DNA of 64,000 bases from Lentisphaerota bacterium (GCA_015061545.1 SUWJ01000005.1:1-64000), one strand, 5' to 3'. Positions 1-9,318 are shown, counted from the stretch's first letter. Translations and numbers: made by a program. Notes: generated by a model from the letters alone, not told the origin.

Positions 1-861
1 CGCGAGTTGGGCTGGCAATATATTGAAACGCGTAATATCAACGGTAAAACGCTGGGTACTCTCTCCGACAGCGAGTTTGAAGTTGTGGAAGCCATGCTCA
101 ACGAAAGCAATATCAAATTCAACTGTTACGGCAGCGCTATTGCCAACTGGGCGTGCCATCCGCGCAAGGAAGAGGATTTTCAGCGTTCGCTGGATGATCT
201 TTACCGGGCTGTACCCAGAATGCAGAAGCTGGGGATCAAACTGCTGCGGGGCATGAGTTTTCTTACACCGGTTGATGAAGTACCTGATTCGCCGGAGCTG
301 GAGACGATCATTTTCCGTAAAGTGCGCACGCTGGTGGAGATTTGCGCCGATAACGGTATTGTCTACGGTCACGAAAATTGCATGAACTACGGCGGTTTAT
401 CCCACCGGCATACGCTTAAACTGCTGGAAAAGGTCAATCACGAAAATCTTAAACTTATTTACGATACCGGCAACCCCTGTTTCAACTACCGTGCGCTGGG
501 CAGCAAACCATATCCTTTGCAGTCATCATGGGAATTTTATAAAAATGTCCGCGAGCATATCGTATATGTACACATAAAAGATGCGCTGGCGCTGCCGCAG
601 GCCGACGGTGTGCGCCCCACGCCGCGTTTCACCTGGGCGGGGGACGGCACCGGCGATGTTCGTGCGATCGTTAAAGATCTGCTTGCCAGCGGGTACGACG
701 GCGGTTTTTCCATGGAGCCGCACATTGCCACGGTCTTTCATGAACAGCATCAGGATGAATCGCTGGAAAGTGTCAGATATTCCAGTTATATAGAGTACGC
801 CCGTCGCTTTGAAAAGCTGTATAACGAGTTGGCAGATGAACTTGCTGACAGGAAAAACTGA
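1..861 (+). CDS. Sugar phosphate isomerase/epimerase (5' end outside window)
   Basis: The reading frame is open from the first base, so the gene starts upstream of the window and at least 286 codons are present. It reads as an AP-endonuclease-2/xylose-isomerase-like TIM barrel. Acidic and histidine residues sit at strand ends: HENCMNYGG, LIYDTGNPC, VHIKDA and a late SMEPHIA segment, the usual metal-binding pattern of this fold. Family members isomerise or epimerise sugars such as tagatose, hydroxypyruvate or inosose in the cytoplasm; the substrate cannot be read from sequence. The next gene on the same strand, an esterase for plant wall glucuronate esters, fits a carbohydrate-use setting. The in-frame TTG at 7 is not a convincing start. 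Confidence 0.85.
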   Translation, partial: RELGWQYIETRNINGKTLGTLSDSEFEVVEAMLNESNIKFNCYGSAIANWACHPRKEEDFQRSLDDLYRAVPRMQKLGIKLLRGMSFLTPVDEVPDSPELETIIFRKVRTLVEICADNGIVYGHENCMNYGGLSHRHTLKLLEKVNHENLKLIYDTGNPCFNYRALGSKPYPLQSSWEFYKNVREHIVYVHIKDALALPQADGVRPTPRFTWAGDGTGDVRAIVKDLLASGYDGGFSMEPHIATVFHEQHQDESLESVRYSSYIEYARRFEKLYNELADELADRKN

Positions 862-891
862 ACTTATTTCTTGAAAAAGAAGGAATAATAT

Positions 892-919
892 TTGACAAAA
901 ACAGATTCAAGATTATCTT
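892..919 (+). promoter_or_regulatory. Sigma-70 type promoter for the esterase-phosphoesterase pair
   Basis: TTGACA at 892-897 and TATCTT at 914-919 are separated by 16 bases. They lie about 30 bases before the ATG at 952, which has AGGAG just upstream. Assignment is by eye. Confidence 0.55.
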
Positions 920-951
920 TTCCTAAGTAAAAATTTTTCAGGAGTTATTTT

Positions 952-2217
952 ATGCAAAAAAAACGATTTGCGCATGAAAATCTGCCGCCGGAGTATCAGC
1001 GTTTGGCGGATGCTATGAATTTGGATGCGGGCAAAATTCCGGCATACAGTCTGCCTGCTCTGCCCTTCGATAAAAATACTCCGGTTGAGGAGTTTGAAAA
1101 AATCCGCCCCGGTTTGCTGGATGAATTCAAGCGCTCCATGTACGGGGAAATTCCGCCGGTTTGCGAAGATCTTGAGTTTGTTGTTACTGACGAGGGTGCG
1201 GCTTTTGACGGCCTGGCACTGCGGCGTTCGATAGATATAATTTGCCGTCACCGCGGCGACGAACAACTTCTGCATCTGCTGTTGTATATTCCCCAACGGC
1301 GCAGCGGAAAAGTTCCGGTTTTCTTCGGGTTGAACTTTCAGGGCAATGTGGCGACCGATTTTGACCCTGAAATACCTTTCTTTGATTTTGAAACAATGGC
1401 GCCTATGTGGAGCTTCCGTTATGATGACCGGCGGGTGAAGACCGATCAGCGGGGAGTACGCGCGGGCCGCTGGTGTTTCCGCGACGTGATCGAACGGGGC
1501 TTTGCTGCCGCCACAATCGCTTACGGCGATATATACATTGACCGTCCCGACGGTTTTGACAGCAGCATAATGCGCTTTTTTTACTCCGCTGAAGAGTGGC
1601 AGAGTCCTCAGCGCCCCAGCGGTGCGATCAGCGCCTGGGCATGGGGGATCATGCGGGCGCTGGATTGTCTGGAACAGCAGCCGGAAATCGACCGATCCCG
1701 TTTTATCGTTCACGGTCACAGCCGTCTGGGAAAAACAGCATTGTGGGCAGGGGCAAATGATCCGCGTATCTGGCTGACGGTATCGAACTGTTCAGGCGCA
1801 GGCGGTGCCAAGTTGAGTCATCGTTATTACGGCGAAGATTTCGCGTGGCTGAATGTGTGGAACAGTCATTGGTTTTGCGGAAAATTTGCTGAATATGTCG
1901 GGCGTGATTTGCAATATCCTGTGGATCAGCATTTCCTTATGGCGGCAATCGCTCCGCGTTTGCTGTACATTGCCAGCGCGGATCTGGATGTTTATGCCGA
2001 TCCGGAGGGAGAATTTCTCTGCGGCAAGGCTGCTTCTGCAGCATGGAATGTTTTCGGCTTGAAAGGTTTGGAAGATTTTAATTATCCGGCTGCCGGCTGC
2101 CTGATCGGTAATCAACTGGGTTATTATCTGCGGCAGGGCGAACACGATTTTACTCCCGAAAACTGGCAGGCGCTGCTTGCTTTTACTGAAAAACATCTGA
2201 ATTATAAACAGGAATAA
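952..2217 (+). CDS. CE15-like glucuronoyl esterase family protein
   Basis: 421-residue alpha/beta hydrolase. The nucleophile motif GHSRLGK (Ser257) is the bacterial form of the CE15 signature G-x-S-R-x-G-K, and the catalytic His is probably His398 in GEHDF. CE15 enzymes cleave the ester between lignin and 4-O-methyl-glucuronate on xylan. The position that holds the canonical catalytic Glu in fungal enzymes (ESGAGG) reads NCSGAGG here, with Cys280. The charge-relay acid may instead come from DLDVYADPEGEF (Asp345, Asp350 or Glu352). No clear signal peptide is visible, so a cytoplasmic enzyme acting on imported fragments is possible. The start has AGGAG before ATG. The phosphoesterase follows after 6 bases, so the two are co-transcribed. 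Confidence 0.8.
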   Translation: MQKKRFAHENLPPEYQRLADAMNLDAGKIPAYSLPALPFDKNTPVEEFEKIRPGLLDEFKRSMYGEIPPVCEDLEFVVTDEGAAFDGLALRRSIDIICRHRGDEQLLHLLLYIPQRRSGKVPVFFGLNFQGNVATDFDPEIPFFDFETMAPMWSFRYDDRRVKTDQRGVRAGRWCFRDVIERGFAAATIAYGDIYIDRPDGFDSSIMRFFYSAEEWQSPQRPSGAISAWAWGIMRALDCLEQQPEIDRSRFIVHGHSRLGKTALWAGANDPRIWLTVSNCSGAGGAKLSHRYYGEDFAWLNVWNSHWFCGKFAEYVGRDLQYPVDQHFLMAAIAPRLLYIASADLDVYADPEGEFLCGKAASAAWNVFGLKGLEDFNYPAAGCLIGNQLGYYLRQGEHDFTPENWQALLAFTEKHLNYKQE

Positions 2218-2223
2218 ACACTT

Positions 2224-3963
2224 ATGAGTTTCCGGGAAAGCACCTCAAACTGGCAATGGCGTTATTTTGCCGCTGATAATATACCTGATATTCTCGGCAG
2301 TCTGGATGGTTTTATTGAAAATGAGCTGCCGTTGGCTGATGGCAGAATTCTAAAACCGGTTTTCTTCCATTTCCCTGAATCAGGCATGATAAATATGTAT
2401 GATATTATGGAGGAAATGCCTGAGGTTTCGGCGCGAACTCTTATAATTGCCGAGTTTTTTGCTGAGGAAGCCGGTTCGCTTTTTATCGGTTTCGGCGCGG
2501 ACTGGAAGTGGACCCTGTGGCACAACGGCAAACTGCTGCTGGATGCTCTGGGCTGCCGCAATGGCGAAGCACCGATCCGCCCGACTAATCACTCGCAGGA
2601 AATAATGTACACGGCAGGACGCAATCAGATCGTGTTTGAAGTCTTTGGCGGCAGTTACCGCCACCCGGGAATTGACGGCGGTATGGATGTAGCTATGCAG
2701 ATCATAGAAAATGTCCCGACGCTGGGAATGGTATATCAGCCGTTTGTCAGCTTCCCTGACAGCTGGGATAATGCTGTTTCAGTAATTTTCTGCGCCAACC
2801 GCAAAACTCCTGCGGCGGTGGACTACCGTTTGCAGGGAACGGAAAAATGGCTGCGCCGATACGATAATCTGGGCGGTCAGATGCGGCATGACCGGGCTGT
2901 GCACAGCGTGCGGCTGGAGGATTTGCAGCCTGACAGCATTTATGAGTACAGAGTTGTGCTGCTGGATGATTTCCGGGCGCTGGCAGAGCTGCCGCAGGAG
3001 GTGCATACTTTTCGTACTGCCGCTGCTCCGGGGCAGGAGTTCAGCTTTATTGCTACAGCGGATTTGCAGGATCCTGACAGCCGTACTGCGTATCTGGAAA
3101 ATCTGCTGGGCAAAAATGCACCGGGAGAAAATTCATTTTTTGCTTTTATCGGCGATTTATTCTGGACCAGCGACTTCAACCGTTCGGTAATGGATGAGTT
3201 TGTAGTGCCGTTTACCCGAATCGCGGGCGAAAAAATGCCGCTGGTCATGGTGCGGGGCAATCACGAGATTTACGGCAAGGATTCCAACCGCTACTTTGAG
3301 TATTTTACTCCGCCTTACCCCGGGCGGGAAGGGTATTATATGTTCCGCTGGGGCGATGTATGCTTTATTGTACTGGATTTTTGCGATGACGAAGGCAATG
3401 TTCCGCCGCCGTCCACCCGTCAGTTCCACGATTTTGAAGTCTATCTTGCCGCCGAAAGCAAATGGTTGAAAAAAGCGGTCAACGAACCGATTTGCCGCGA
3501 TGCAAAATATCGGATCGTACTTGCCCACGGTGTGCCGCTGGGGGATGTGGAGGAGTATATGCCGCAGAATATCAGACAGATGATCGATCCGGTTTTCGGC
3601 GGCAAATCCCCGCAGGTGCAAATCCATCTTTGGCTGGGCGGCCATATTCACCGGCCTTTCCGCAGTCAGCCTTTGAGTAATAAATATTACTCCATGGTGC
3701 CGCCGGAAATTTTCCAAAAGCATAAATTGCATCCGGCGATCGGCGAAAAATATTCGTTCCCGATCGTCATTACCGGCGGGCCGACCGGGGCGCTGGGCAG
3801 CAATATGCAGTTTACTTCGATCCAAGTCAAGGTTTCTGCCGATGGATTACTGGTCAGCAGTTTCGACCGCGACAACAGCTTGTTTGATTCTTTTTTGATT
3901 TCCGGTAAAATGGAAGTCAAGGATATTACGCAATCAACGGAGTTCAGAGAATACAGCTTTTAG
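2224..3963 (+). CDS. Calcineurin-like metallophosphoesterase with N-terminal accessory domain
   Basis: 579 residues. The C-terminal half carries the metallophosphoesterase blocks in order: ADLQD near 278, GDLFW near 309, RGNHE near 343, AHG near 433 and GGHIHRP near 470, which together bind two metals. The first block reads D-x-Q rather than the usual D-x-H. The N-terminal ~260 residues look like beta-sandwich modules, and the part at 170-260 resembles the fibronectin-like domain of purple acid phosphatases. Its substrate is probably a phosphoester, but no substrate can be assigned. No signal peptide is evident. It lies 6 bases after the esterase gene and probably shares its promoter. Confidence 0.8.
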   Translation: MSFRESTSNWQWRYFAADNIPDILGSLDGFIENELPLADGRILKPVFFHFPESGMINMYDIMEEMPEVSARTLIIAEFFAEEAGSLFIGFGADWKWTLWHNGKLLLDALGCRNGEAPIRPTNHSQEIMYTAGRNQIVFEVFGGSYRHPGIDGGMDVAMQIIENVPTLGMVYQPFVSFPDSWDNAVSVIFCANRKTPAAVDYRLQGTEKWLRRYDNLGGQMRHDRAVHSVRLEDLQPDSIYEYRVVLLDDFRALAELPQEVHTFRTAAAPGQEFSFIATADLQDPDSRTAYLENLLGKNAPGENSFFAFIGDLFWTSDFNRSVMDEFVVPFTRIAGEKMPLVMVRGNHEIYGKDSNRYFEYFTPPYPGREGYYMFRWGDVCFIVLDFCDDEGNVPPPSTRQFHDFEVYLAAESKWLKKAVNEPICRDAKYRIVLAHGVPLGDVEEYMPQNIRQMIDPVFGGKSPQVQIHLWLGGHIHRPFRSQPLSNKYYSMVPPEIFQKHKLHPAIGEKYSFPIVITGGPTGALGSNMQFTSIQVKVSADGLLVSSFDRDNSLFDSFLISGKMEVKDITQSTEFREYSF

Positions 3964-4116
3964 TGCGGTAACAAGTTAATTTTCAGCCAAAAGAAACCGG
4001 AACATTGCAACCTTTTGCGAGGGTTGGCAACTGCCTTGGTTTTTCTTCTCCTGAAGGAGGTATAAGTTGGGCTGTTACAAAACAGTTTTGCAACAGCCAT
4101 GTATTATGTTGGCGCT
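3964..4116. other. Convergent intergenic spacer with hairpins
   Basis: Separates two convergent genes. A near-perfect inverted repeat (GGCTGTT...AACAGCC) lies at 4069-4098, and a smaller one (CAACC/GGGTTG) near 4014-4031 is followed by a short T-rich stretch. These could end transcription from either side. No gene is seen. Confidence 0.4.
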
Positions 4117-5079
4117 TCAGCGCATAATCAGATAAACTGTGTAGGCTATGTAAACTGCCAGCAATATTGCGCATTCGGTACGGCTGATCTTAAGATTACT
4201 CTTCATAAATATATAAAGTATCAGACTCAAGCCCAGCATCAGGAAGATATCCACATAATTAATGCCAACTGCCTGAAGCGGCGATATCAAAGGCGCCACA
4301 CCCAGAATGGTGAAAATATTGAAAATATTGGAACCGATAACATTGCCGATGGCAATATCCTGTTCTTTGCGTACCGCCGCCACCAGCGAGGTCGCCAGCT
4401 CCGGCAGGCTGGTACCTACAGCTACAACGGTAAGTCCGATAACCGCATCAGATACTCCGCAGAGCTGCGCCAGCAAAGTTGCCGCATTGACAAAGAGTTT
4501 GCCGCCCAGCACCAATGCGGAGATCCCTCCGACTGCCAACGCTATTGCCGGAAGCATATTCATACTTGGGGGCGCGGTGATTTCTGTTGCCGCATCCTGC
4601 GCAGATTTTGATTCTTCCATTGCGCTTTCACGGCGCGAAGCGTAAATGCTCCACACGGTATAAGCTATAGAACACAACAGCAGAATCGCTCCTTCAATAC
4701 GGTTTACGCCGCTGTTCAGGAAAAAACAGCCCAGCAGCGCCAAACTGGCAGCAATCATAAGCCATACATCGAACTGCAGCAATTTCTTATTTACCTGCAA
4801 AGGAGTTATTATTGCGCAAAGCCCGAGGATCAACGCAATGTTGCAGATGTTGGACCCGACCACGTTGCCGATACTTACATCGCCCAAGCCTTTGATTGCC
4901 GCATCGCAGCTGACCACCATTTCGGGCGCGCTGGTGGCATAAGCTACCAGCGTAAGTCCGATCACCAATGGCGAAACTTTCAGTTTCAGGGCAATGGCAG
5001 AACCGCCTTTGACCAGAAATTCAGCTCCGTAATAAAGCAGCGCCAAACCAAAGATGCCGCCGATAAGAGTCATAGACAT
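4117..5079 (-). CDS. Calcium/sodium antiporter, YrbG-type (CaCA family)
   Basis: 320-residue membrane protein of about ten helices with the two inverted alpha-repeats of the cation/Ca2+ exchanger family. The first holds GLTLVAYATSAPEMVVS and GNVVGSNICNIALILG; the second holds GLTVVAVGTSLPELATS and GNVIGSNIFNIFTILG. Length and both repeats match the YrbG family, which exchanges Na+ for Ca2+ across the inner membrane. It is downstream of, and only 18 bases from, the Na/Pi transporter gene on the same strand, so both are probably one transcript. Ion specificity is inferred from the family. Confidence 0.92.
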   Translation of the reverse strand: MSMTLIGGIFGLALLYYGAEFLVKGGSAIALKLKVSPLVIGLTLVAYATSAPEMVVSCDAAIKGLGDVSIGNVVGSNICNIALILGLCAIITPLQVNKKLLQFDVWLMIAASLALLGCFFLNSGVNRIEGAILLLCSIAYTVWSIYASRRESAMEESKSAQDAATEITAPPSMNMLPAIALAVGGISALVLGGKLFVNAATLLAQLCGVSDAVIGLTVVAVGTSLPELATSLVAAVRKEQDIAIGNVIGSNIFNIFTILGVAPLISPLQAVGINYVDIFLMLGLSLILYIFMKSNLKISRTECAILLAVYIAYTVYLIMR

Positions 5080-5097
5080 TATTCGTACTTTCTATTT

Positions 5098-6777
5098 TCA
5101 GGATTTTTTGTTGTAATTGCCGTAAAACATACCTGCGCGTTCATTGATATTGAACAAATGGCGGGCAATTTTGCGGATTTCTGACAACAGTTCAAGGTAG
5201 AGAATACCCACCTGCGGACGGCAGTCGCCGCGGGTGATACGGGCAATGTGTTCCTGTTCAAACTGGTCAAGCATAGAGTAAAGTTCGTCGTGCAGCTGCT
5301 GCGACTTCTGCTGCTGAACTTCGGCATAGTCAGTCAGCATCTGAGCAGAGAGCTTGGCAACCTCGGCAAGTTTATCGTGCAGAAGATCGTACTCTTTTTC
5401 CGCCTGCAAGCTGAATTTAAGCTGGTCTTCGTGAAGTTTGTCGATAATACCGGTAATGATCTCGGTATGGTCGCCGATACGTTCCACATCGTTGGTGCAA
5501 TGCAGCAGCAGCGGGATCTGGGCGGTTTCGGCAGCAGTAAGTTTGCGGCTCATCAGCTGCGACAGGTAGTTGGTGATATTTTTCTGTCTTTCGTCAATAT
5601 CTGCTTCCCGCTTTTCCAGCTGGCGGGCAAATGCCTGATTTTTTTCGTCGTTGCGGTTGTAAGTATTCAAGGCGCAGTCGATCATTTTCCAGGCTTTCTG
5701 TTCCATGCGGCGCAAGGCATAGGTCGTCTGAGTCAAGGCAATGGAGGGCGTATCCAGCAGGTGCGGTTCAAGATACTGGTATTTGATCTTGCCGGAACTG
5801 ACCGGGATGACCTTTTCGCAAATTTTCGCCAGCATCGGAATTGCCGGCAGCAGTGCCAGCGTGGTAAAGACGTTGAACACTGTATGGGCATTGGCGATCT
5901 GTCGGGGCAGGTCGCCATTGAGCGAAAGTTTTTTGATCAAAGTGAAAAATGCCGGGTCGCCGCCCCAGGGAATGGTAAAGGTGGCGGTGATAATAATTAC
6001 CCCGAATACATTGAATAAAGTGTGGGCAAGCGCTGCCTGTTTGGCTACGCGGTTGGCAGTCATGGCTGCCAGCTGAGCGGTGATCGTAGTACCGATATTG
6101 GAACCCATTACCAGCGCTACTGCCGTGTAAAGATCCAGCAGACCGCTGGCGCCCAAAGCAATGATGATCCCCGAACAAGCCGACGAACTTTGCACAATAA
6201 AGGTTGCAAGCATACCAATAAAGATGGCGCCGAAGAGCGAAAGCCACGGCATATGACCATCAATGGGGGCGCATTGGAAGGTTTGAAATGCCTGCATGAA
6301 CGCGGGGTGCAATGCCAGCGCTTTCAGTTCGCCGGACATAAACTCCATCCCCAGAAAGAGAAAGCCGAAGCCAAGTACCGTTTCGCTCCAGTTGGCGATC
6401 CGCTGGCGGGGAATAAAGCTCATCAGCAGCCCTGCGATGATCGCAGGCATAATTATCCAGGAGATTTTGAATGCCACCAGCTGGGCGGTGATCGTGGTAC
6501 CGATATTGGCGCCGAAGATCAGCCCCATCGCCTGAACCAGCGAAAGCAACCCGGCGTTGACAAAACCGATCACCATAACCGTACTGGCGCTGGAAGACTG
6601 GATCACGCAGGTAACAGCGGCGCCTGACGCGACCGCTACCAGAGGATTGGCGGAAAACATCCGCAATATCGAACGCATTTTAGCTCCTGCAACCTGATGC
6701 AGACCATCGCTCATGAGCTTCATGCCGAAAATGAATATGGCAAGTCCGCCGAAGACTTGCAAAAATGTCATAACCAT
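5098..6777 (-). CDS. Na/Pi-cotransporter family protein with PhoU-like tail
   Basis: 559 residues. The N-terminal ~330 residues contain the duplicated NptA/SLC34-like transport core with the two QSSSA motifs (QSSSASTVMV near 62, QSSSACSGI near 196) and paired GSNIGTTITAQL/GANIGTTITAQL segments. The C-terminal ~200 residues are helical and resemble PhoU, with the usual DVERIGDH motif. Such proteins move phosphate with Na+, often outward in bacteria, and the PhoU-like part may gate transport. It is first in a two-gene unit with the Ca/Na antiporter. Confidence 0.93.
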   Translation of the reverse strand: MVMTFLQVFGGLAIFIFGMKLMSDGLHQVAGAKMRSILRMFSANPLVAVASGAAVTCVIQSSSASTVMVIGFVNAGLLSLVQAMGLIFGANIGTTITAQLVAFKISWIIMPAIIAGLLMSFIPRQRIANWSETVLGFGFLFLGMEFMSGELKALALHPAFMQAFQTFQCAPIDGHMPWLSLFGAIFIGMLATFIVQSSSACSGIIIALGASGLLDLYTAVALVMGSNIGTTITAQLAAMTANRVAKQAALAHTLFNVFGVIIITATFTIPWGGDPAFFTLIKKLSLNGDLPRQIANAHTVFNVFTTLALLPAIPMLAKICEKVIPVSSGKIKYQYLEPHLLDTPSIALTQTTYALRRMEQKAWKMIDCALNTYNRNDEKNQAFARQLEKREADIDERQKNITNYLSQLMSRKLTAAETAQIPLLLHCTNDVERIGDHTEIITGIIDKLHEDQLKFSLQAEKEYDLLHDKLAEVAKLSAQMLTDYAEVQQQKSQQLHDELYSMLDQFEQEHIARITRGDCRPQVGILYLELLSEIRKIARHLFNINERAGMFYGNYNKKS

Positions 6778-6837
6778 AAAAAAATTGAATACCTTAATTT
6801 ATTTTAACAAACAGTTACAGTTTTAACGCCGGATCAG

Positions 6838-7335
6838 TTAAACTTGCAGCTGCGGACCCGCACGGGCAGGCTGGGTGGTATTCAGAAATTGTCCTGTCGG
6901 ATGCCGGTAAAAAGTAAACGGCTTTACCGAACGGAAAAAAAGGCAGGGGAAAAAATCATTGGATTCCAGGAGCGCTGCATTGAGCGTTGGCGGACGGGAC
7001 GTTTGCTGACTGCTTAAAAGCTGCAGCAGTTCAAGGTCAAACAGGATGTATTCTTCGTCCAGCGAGCTGCCTGAGTAATCAACTTTATTGGCAATCGCAA
7101 CCGATTCGGTAATTGCTATAGGATTCAACGGATGCGCTGCATCTTGCGGGGCAGGGTCAAAGTCGATCAGCGAAGCCAGCAATGTTCCGCTGAAAAGAAA
7201 ACCAATCCCCCCCAGCTGGACAAATTCGGGCTGGTACAGCATCAACCCCACCAGCAAGGACAAAAAAGCAAAGCTGCCGATTTTTATGAAAAAACCGCAG
7301 TTGAAACGCTTGGCGGCTGAAACAGTTTTATTCAA
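6838..7335 (-). CDS. Small hypothetical membrane protein
   Basis: 165 residues with no family I recognise. Two adjacent hydrophobic segments (about residues 19-34 and 40-56) predict a helical hairpin in the membrane, followed by a ~110-residue soluble tail. The start is a TTG preceded by AAGGA at good spacing; no ATG fits. The gene lies between the ridA terminator and the Na/Pi transporter gene on the same strand. The tail has no obvious catalytic motif. A chance ORF is possible, but the membrane hairpin and ribosome site argue for a real gene. Confidence 0.55.
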   Translation of the reverse strand: MNKTVSAAKRFNCGFFIKIGSFAFLSLLVGLMLYQPEFVQLGGIGFLFSGTLLASLIDFDPAPQDAAHPLNPIAITESVAIANKVDYSGSSLDEEYILFDLELLQLLSSQQTSRPPTLNAALLESNDFFPCLFFRSVKPFTFYRHPTGQFLNTTQPARAGPQLQV

Positions 7336-7371
7336 AAAACTTTTCCTTATGCTGTACTCAAAGTTATATAA

Positions 7372-7407
7372 AACAAAAAAACAGGTATAATAATATACAC
7401 CTGTTTT
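7372..7407 (-). terminator. Intrinsic terminator after ridA
   Basis: AAAACAGGT (7378-7386) pairs with ACCTGTTTT (7399-7407). Read on the minus strand the stem is followed by a T-rich run. It ends the ilvA-ridA transcript. Confidence 0.7.
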
Positions 7408-7458
7408 ATGAAAAAATCAACCTGCAAGCGGTTCTTCTGTCAACAGTTTATTCAACGT

Positions 7459-7836
7459 TTATTTGACAGCGATCAACTCCACTTCCACCAACGCCCCTTT
7501 GGGCAGCGCAGCGGCAGCTACGCAGCTGCGGGCGGGTTTGGATATAAAATACTTTTCGTAGATGGCATTGAACGCGGCAAAGTCGTTGATGTCGGCCAGA
7601 AAACAGGTGGTTTTTACCACATCTTCAAAACTGTAACCTGCGGCAGTCAGTACGGCAGAGAGGTTTTTCATGACCTGTTCCGACTGACCGGCGATATCGT
7701 TTGCCGCCATCGCTCCGGTAGCGGGATCCAGGGCGATCTGCCCCGAACTGTAGAGCGTATCGCCGACTTTTACTGCTTGTGAATAAGGCCCAACTGCGGC
7801 GGGCGCCTGACTGGTGGAAATAACTTCTTTTTGCAT
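7459..7836 (-). CDS. ridA: RidA family enamine/imine deaminase
   Basis: 125 residues, the typical RidA (YjgF/YER057c) length. Diagnostic parts are the start KEVISTSQAPAAVGPYSQAV, the GQIALDP strand, and the C-terminal ARSCVAAAALPKGALVEVE, which contains the substrate-binding Arg. RidA hydrolyses reactive enamine/imine intermediates released by PLP enzymes such as threonine/serine dehydratase, giving 2-keto acids. It sits 31 bases downstream of the threonine deaminase gene on the same strand, so producer and detoxifier are made from one transcript. The gene ends before a clear intrinsic terminator. Confidence 0.95.
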   Translation of the reverse strand: MQKEVISTSQAPAAVGPYSQAVKVGDTLYSSGQIALDPATGAMAANDIAGQSEQVMKNLSAVLTAAGYSFEDVVKTTCFLADINDFAAFNAIYEKYFISKPARSCVAAAALPKGALVEVELIAVK

Positions 7837-7867
7837 AATAAATATTCTCCTTGAATAAAAGTTCGGT

Positions 7868-9064
7868 TCAGTCGTTTACGGTGTAACCTGCTTTCTGGAT
7901 GGCTTCGCGGATCTGTTCCCAATGGGCAAAATCTCTTGTTTCCATAGCGATCCGTAAAAAGCAGGCGTTGATATCGTGACTGGCGTTGGCGCGGGTGTGA
8001 TTTACGCTGACCACATTGGCGCCCAGTCCTGAGATAATAGAGCTGACTCGGGTAAGTTCGCCGGGACGGTCCAGCAGCTCAAGGTTGAGTTCCGAGGAAC
8101 GCCCCGAAGTGACCAGCCCCCGCTGCACCACCCGCGACAGGATCGTAACGTCGATATTGCCGCCCGAAAGCAGCGCCACGACTTTTTTGCCTTTAATGGG
8201 GAGTTTCCCGAAGTGGATAGCTGCCAATGCCGTAGCTCCTGCGCCTTCGGCAATCAGTTTCTGCCCTTCCATAAGCATAACGATAGCGGTGGCGATCTCA
8301 TCGTCGCTGACCGTTACAATGTCATCCAGATATTTGGAGCAATATTGGAAAGTCAAATCCCCGGGGCGTTTTACCGCAATACCATCGGCAAAGGTTTTGA
8401 CCGTCCGGCTGGCGGTGATTGCCTTGTTGTGGAAACTTTCCGCCATGCTGGGCGCACCCGCCGCCTGGACGCCGTAGACCTTGCAGTTGGGGTTCAACGT
8501 TTTTATTGCCATGGCAACCCCGGAGATAAGTCCGCCGCCGCCGATGGGGACGACTACGGCTTCCACCGAACTCATCTCTTCGAGTATTTCCAAGCCGATC
8601 GTGCCTTGCCCGGCAATAACGTCATCGTCATTAAATGGATGCACAAAAACTGCCTTGGAGCGTTCCACCTCTTCGCAAGCGGCGGCGTAGGCATCGTCGT
8701 AAATACCGTCGATCAGCACCACCTGCGCGCCGTAACGCTTGGTCGCTTCAACTTTGGAGATGGGGGCCGTGCTGGGAACAAAAATCTTGGCGGGAATGTT
8801 GTTTACCTGCGAACCGAGTGCCACGCCCTGAGCGTGATTGCCTGCCGAACAGGCCACGACTCCGCGGCTTTTTTCTTCCGCCGAAAGGGTGGAGATCTTG
8901 TAATAGGCACCGCGAACTTTGAAGGAACCTGTTACCTGCAAATTTTCCGGCTTGATATAAACCTCGGCATTGGTACTGAACATGGGGGCAGGGATCAGGG
9001 AGGTGTGCCGCAGAACTTTGCGCAGTTCCCGGCGGGCGTCGTAAAAACGATCTATTTTCAACAT
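7868..9064 (-). CDS. ilvA: Threonine ammonia-lyase with C-terminal ACT domain
   Basis: Converts threonine to 2-oxobutanoate and ammonia with PLP. The Schiff-base Lys is Lys49 in GSFKVRGAYYK; SAGNHAQGVA and the phosphate-binding IGGGGLISG loop follow. Residues ~325-398 form an ACT domain, which usually senses amino acids. At 398 residues it matches the short TdcB/IlvA type with a single ACT-like domain. I chose the ATG at 9064 (AAGAAGAG just upstream) over an in-frame TTG at 9079. It heads an operon with ridA. Biosynthetic versus catabolic use cannot be told apart here; the other isoleucine genes are not in the window. Confidence 0.93.
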   Translation of the reverse strand: MLKIDRFYDARRELRKVLRHTSLIPAPMFSTNAEVYIKPENLQVTGSFKVRGAYYKISTLSAEEKSRGVVACSAGNHAQGVALGSQVNNIPAKIFVPSTAPISKVEATKRYGAQVVLIDGIYDDAYAAACEEVERSKAVFVHPFNDDDVIAGQGTIGLEILEEMSSVEAVVVPIGGGGLISGVAMAIKTLNPNCKVYGVQAAGAPSMAESFHNKAITASRTVKTFADGIAVKRPGDLTFQYCSKYLDDIVTVSDDEIATAIVMLMEGQKLIAEGAGATALAAIHFGKLPIKGKKVVALLSGGNIDVTILSRVVQRGLVTSGRSSELNLELLDRPGELTRVSSIISGLGANVVSVNHTRANASHDINACFLRIAMETRDFAHWEQIREAIQKAGYTVND

Positions 9065-9115
9065 AATCTCTTCTTTCAAAAATTATTAATGTTCCATAAA
9101 ACATAATCAGAACAT

Positions 9116-9143
9116 AAAATACCACAATCGTATGTTTTTTCAA
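9116..9143 (-). promoter_or_regulatory. Promoter of ilvA-ridA
   Basis: On the minus strand TTGAAA (9143-9138) and TATTTT (9121-9116) are 16 bases apart. They lie about 50 bases before the ilvA ATG. Confidence 0.5.
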
Positions 9144-9318
9144 GTAAGTTCAAAGGTAACACGGGCTTTTTTTGTCAAAAAAGCATTTGATTTGGTCCAT
9201 TCTGCCATATTTCAGCAGAAAACTACTGGAAAAATATGATATGCCGATGTATATTAATTTGAGTAGTATTTTTGAAGCAATAAAATACTTTATTTGTTTT
9301 AATTCAAGGAGTCTGTCT

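Noticed and set aside
913..1719. Long minus-strand ORF opposite the CE15-like gene
   Set aside because: It is the antisense shadow of a clearly conserved gene, with no ribosome site and no recognisable motif.
4069..4098. Mobile-element end or attachment site
   Set aside because: A single short inverted repeat between convergent genes is better explained as a transcription-end hairpin.
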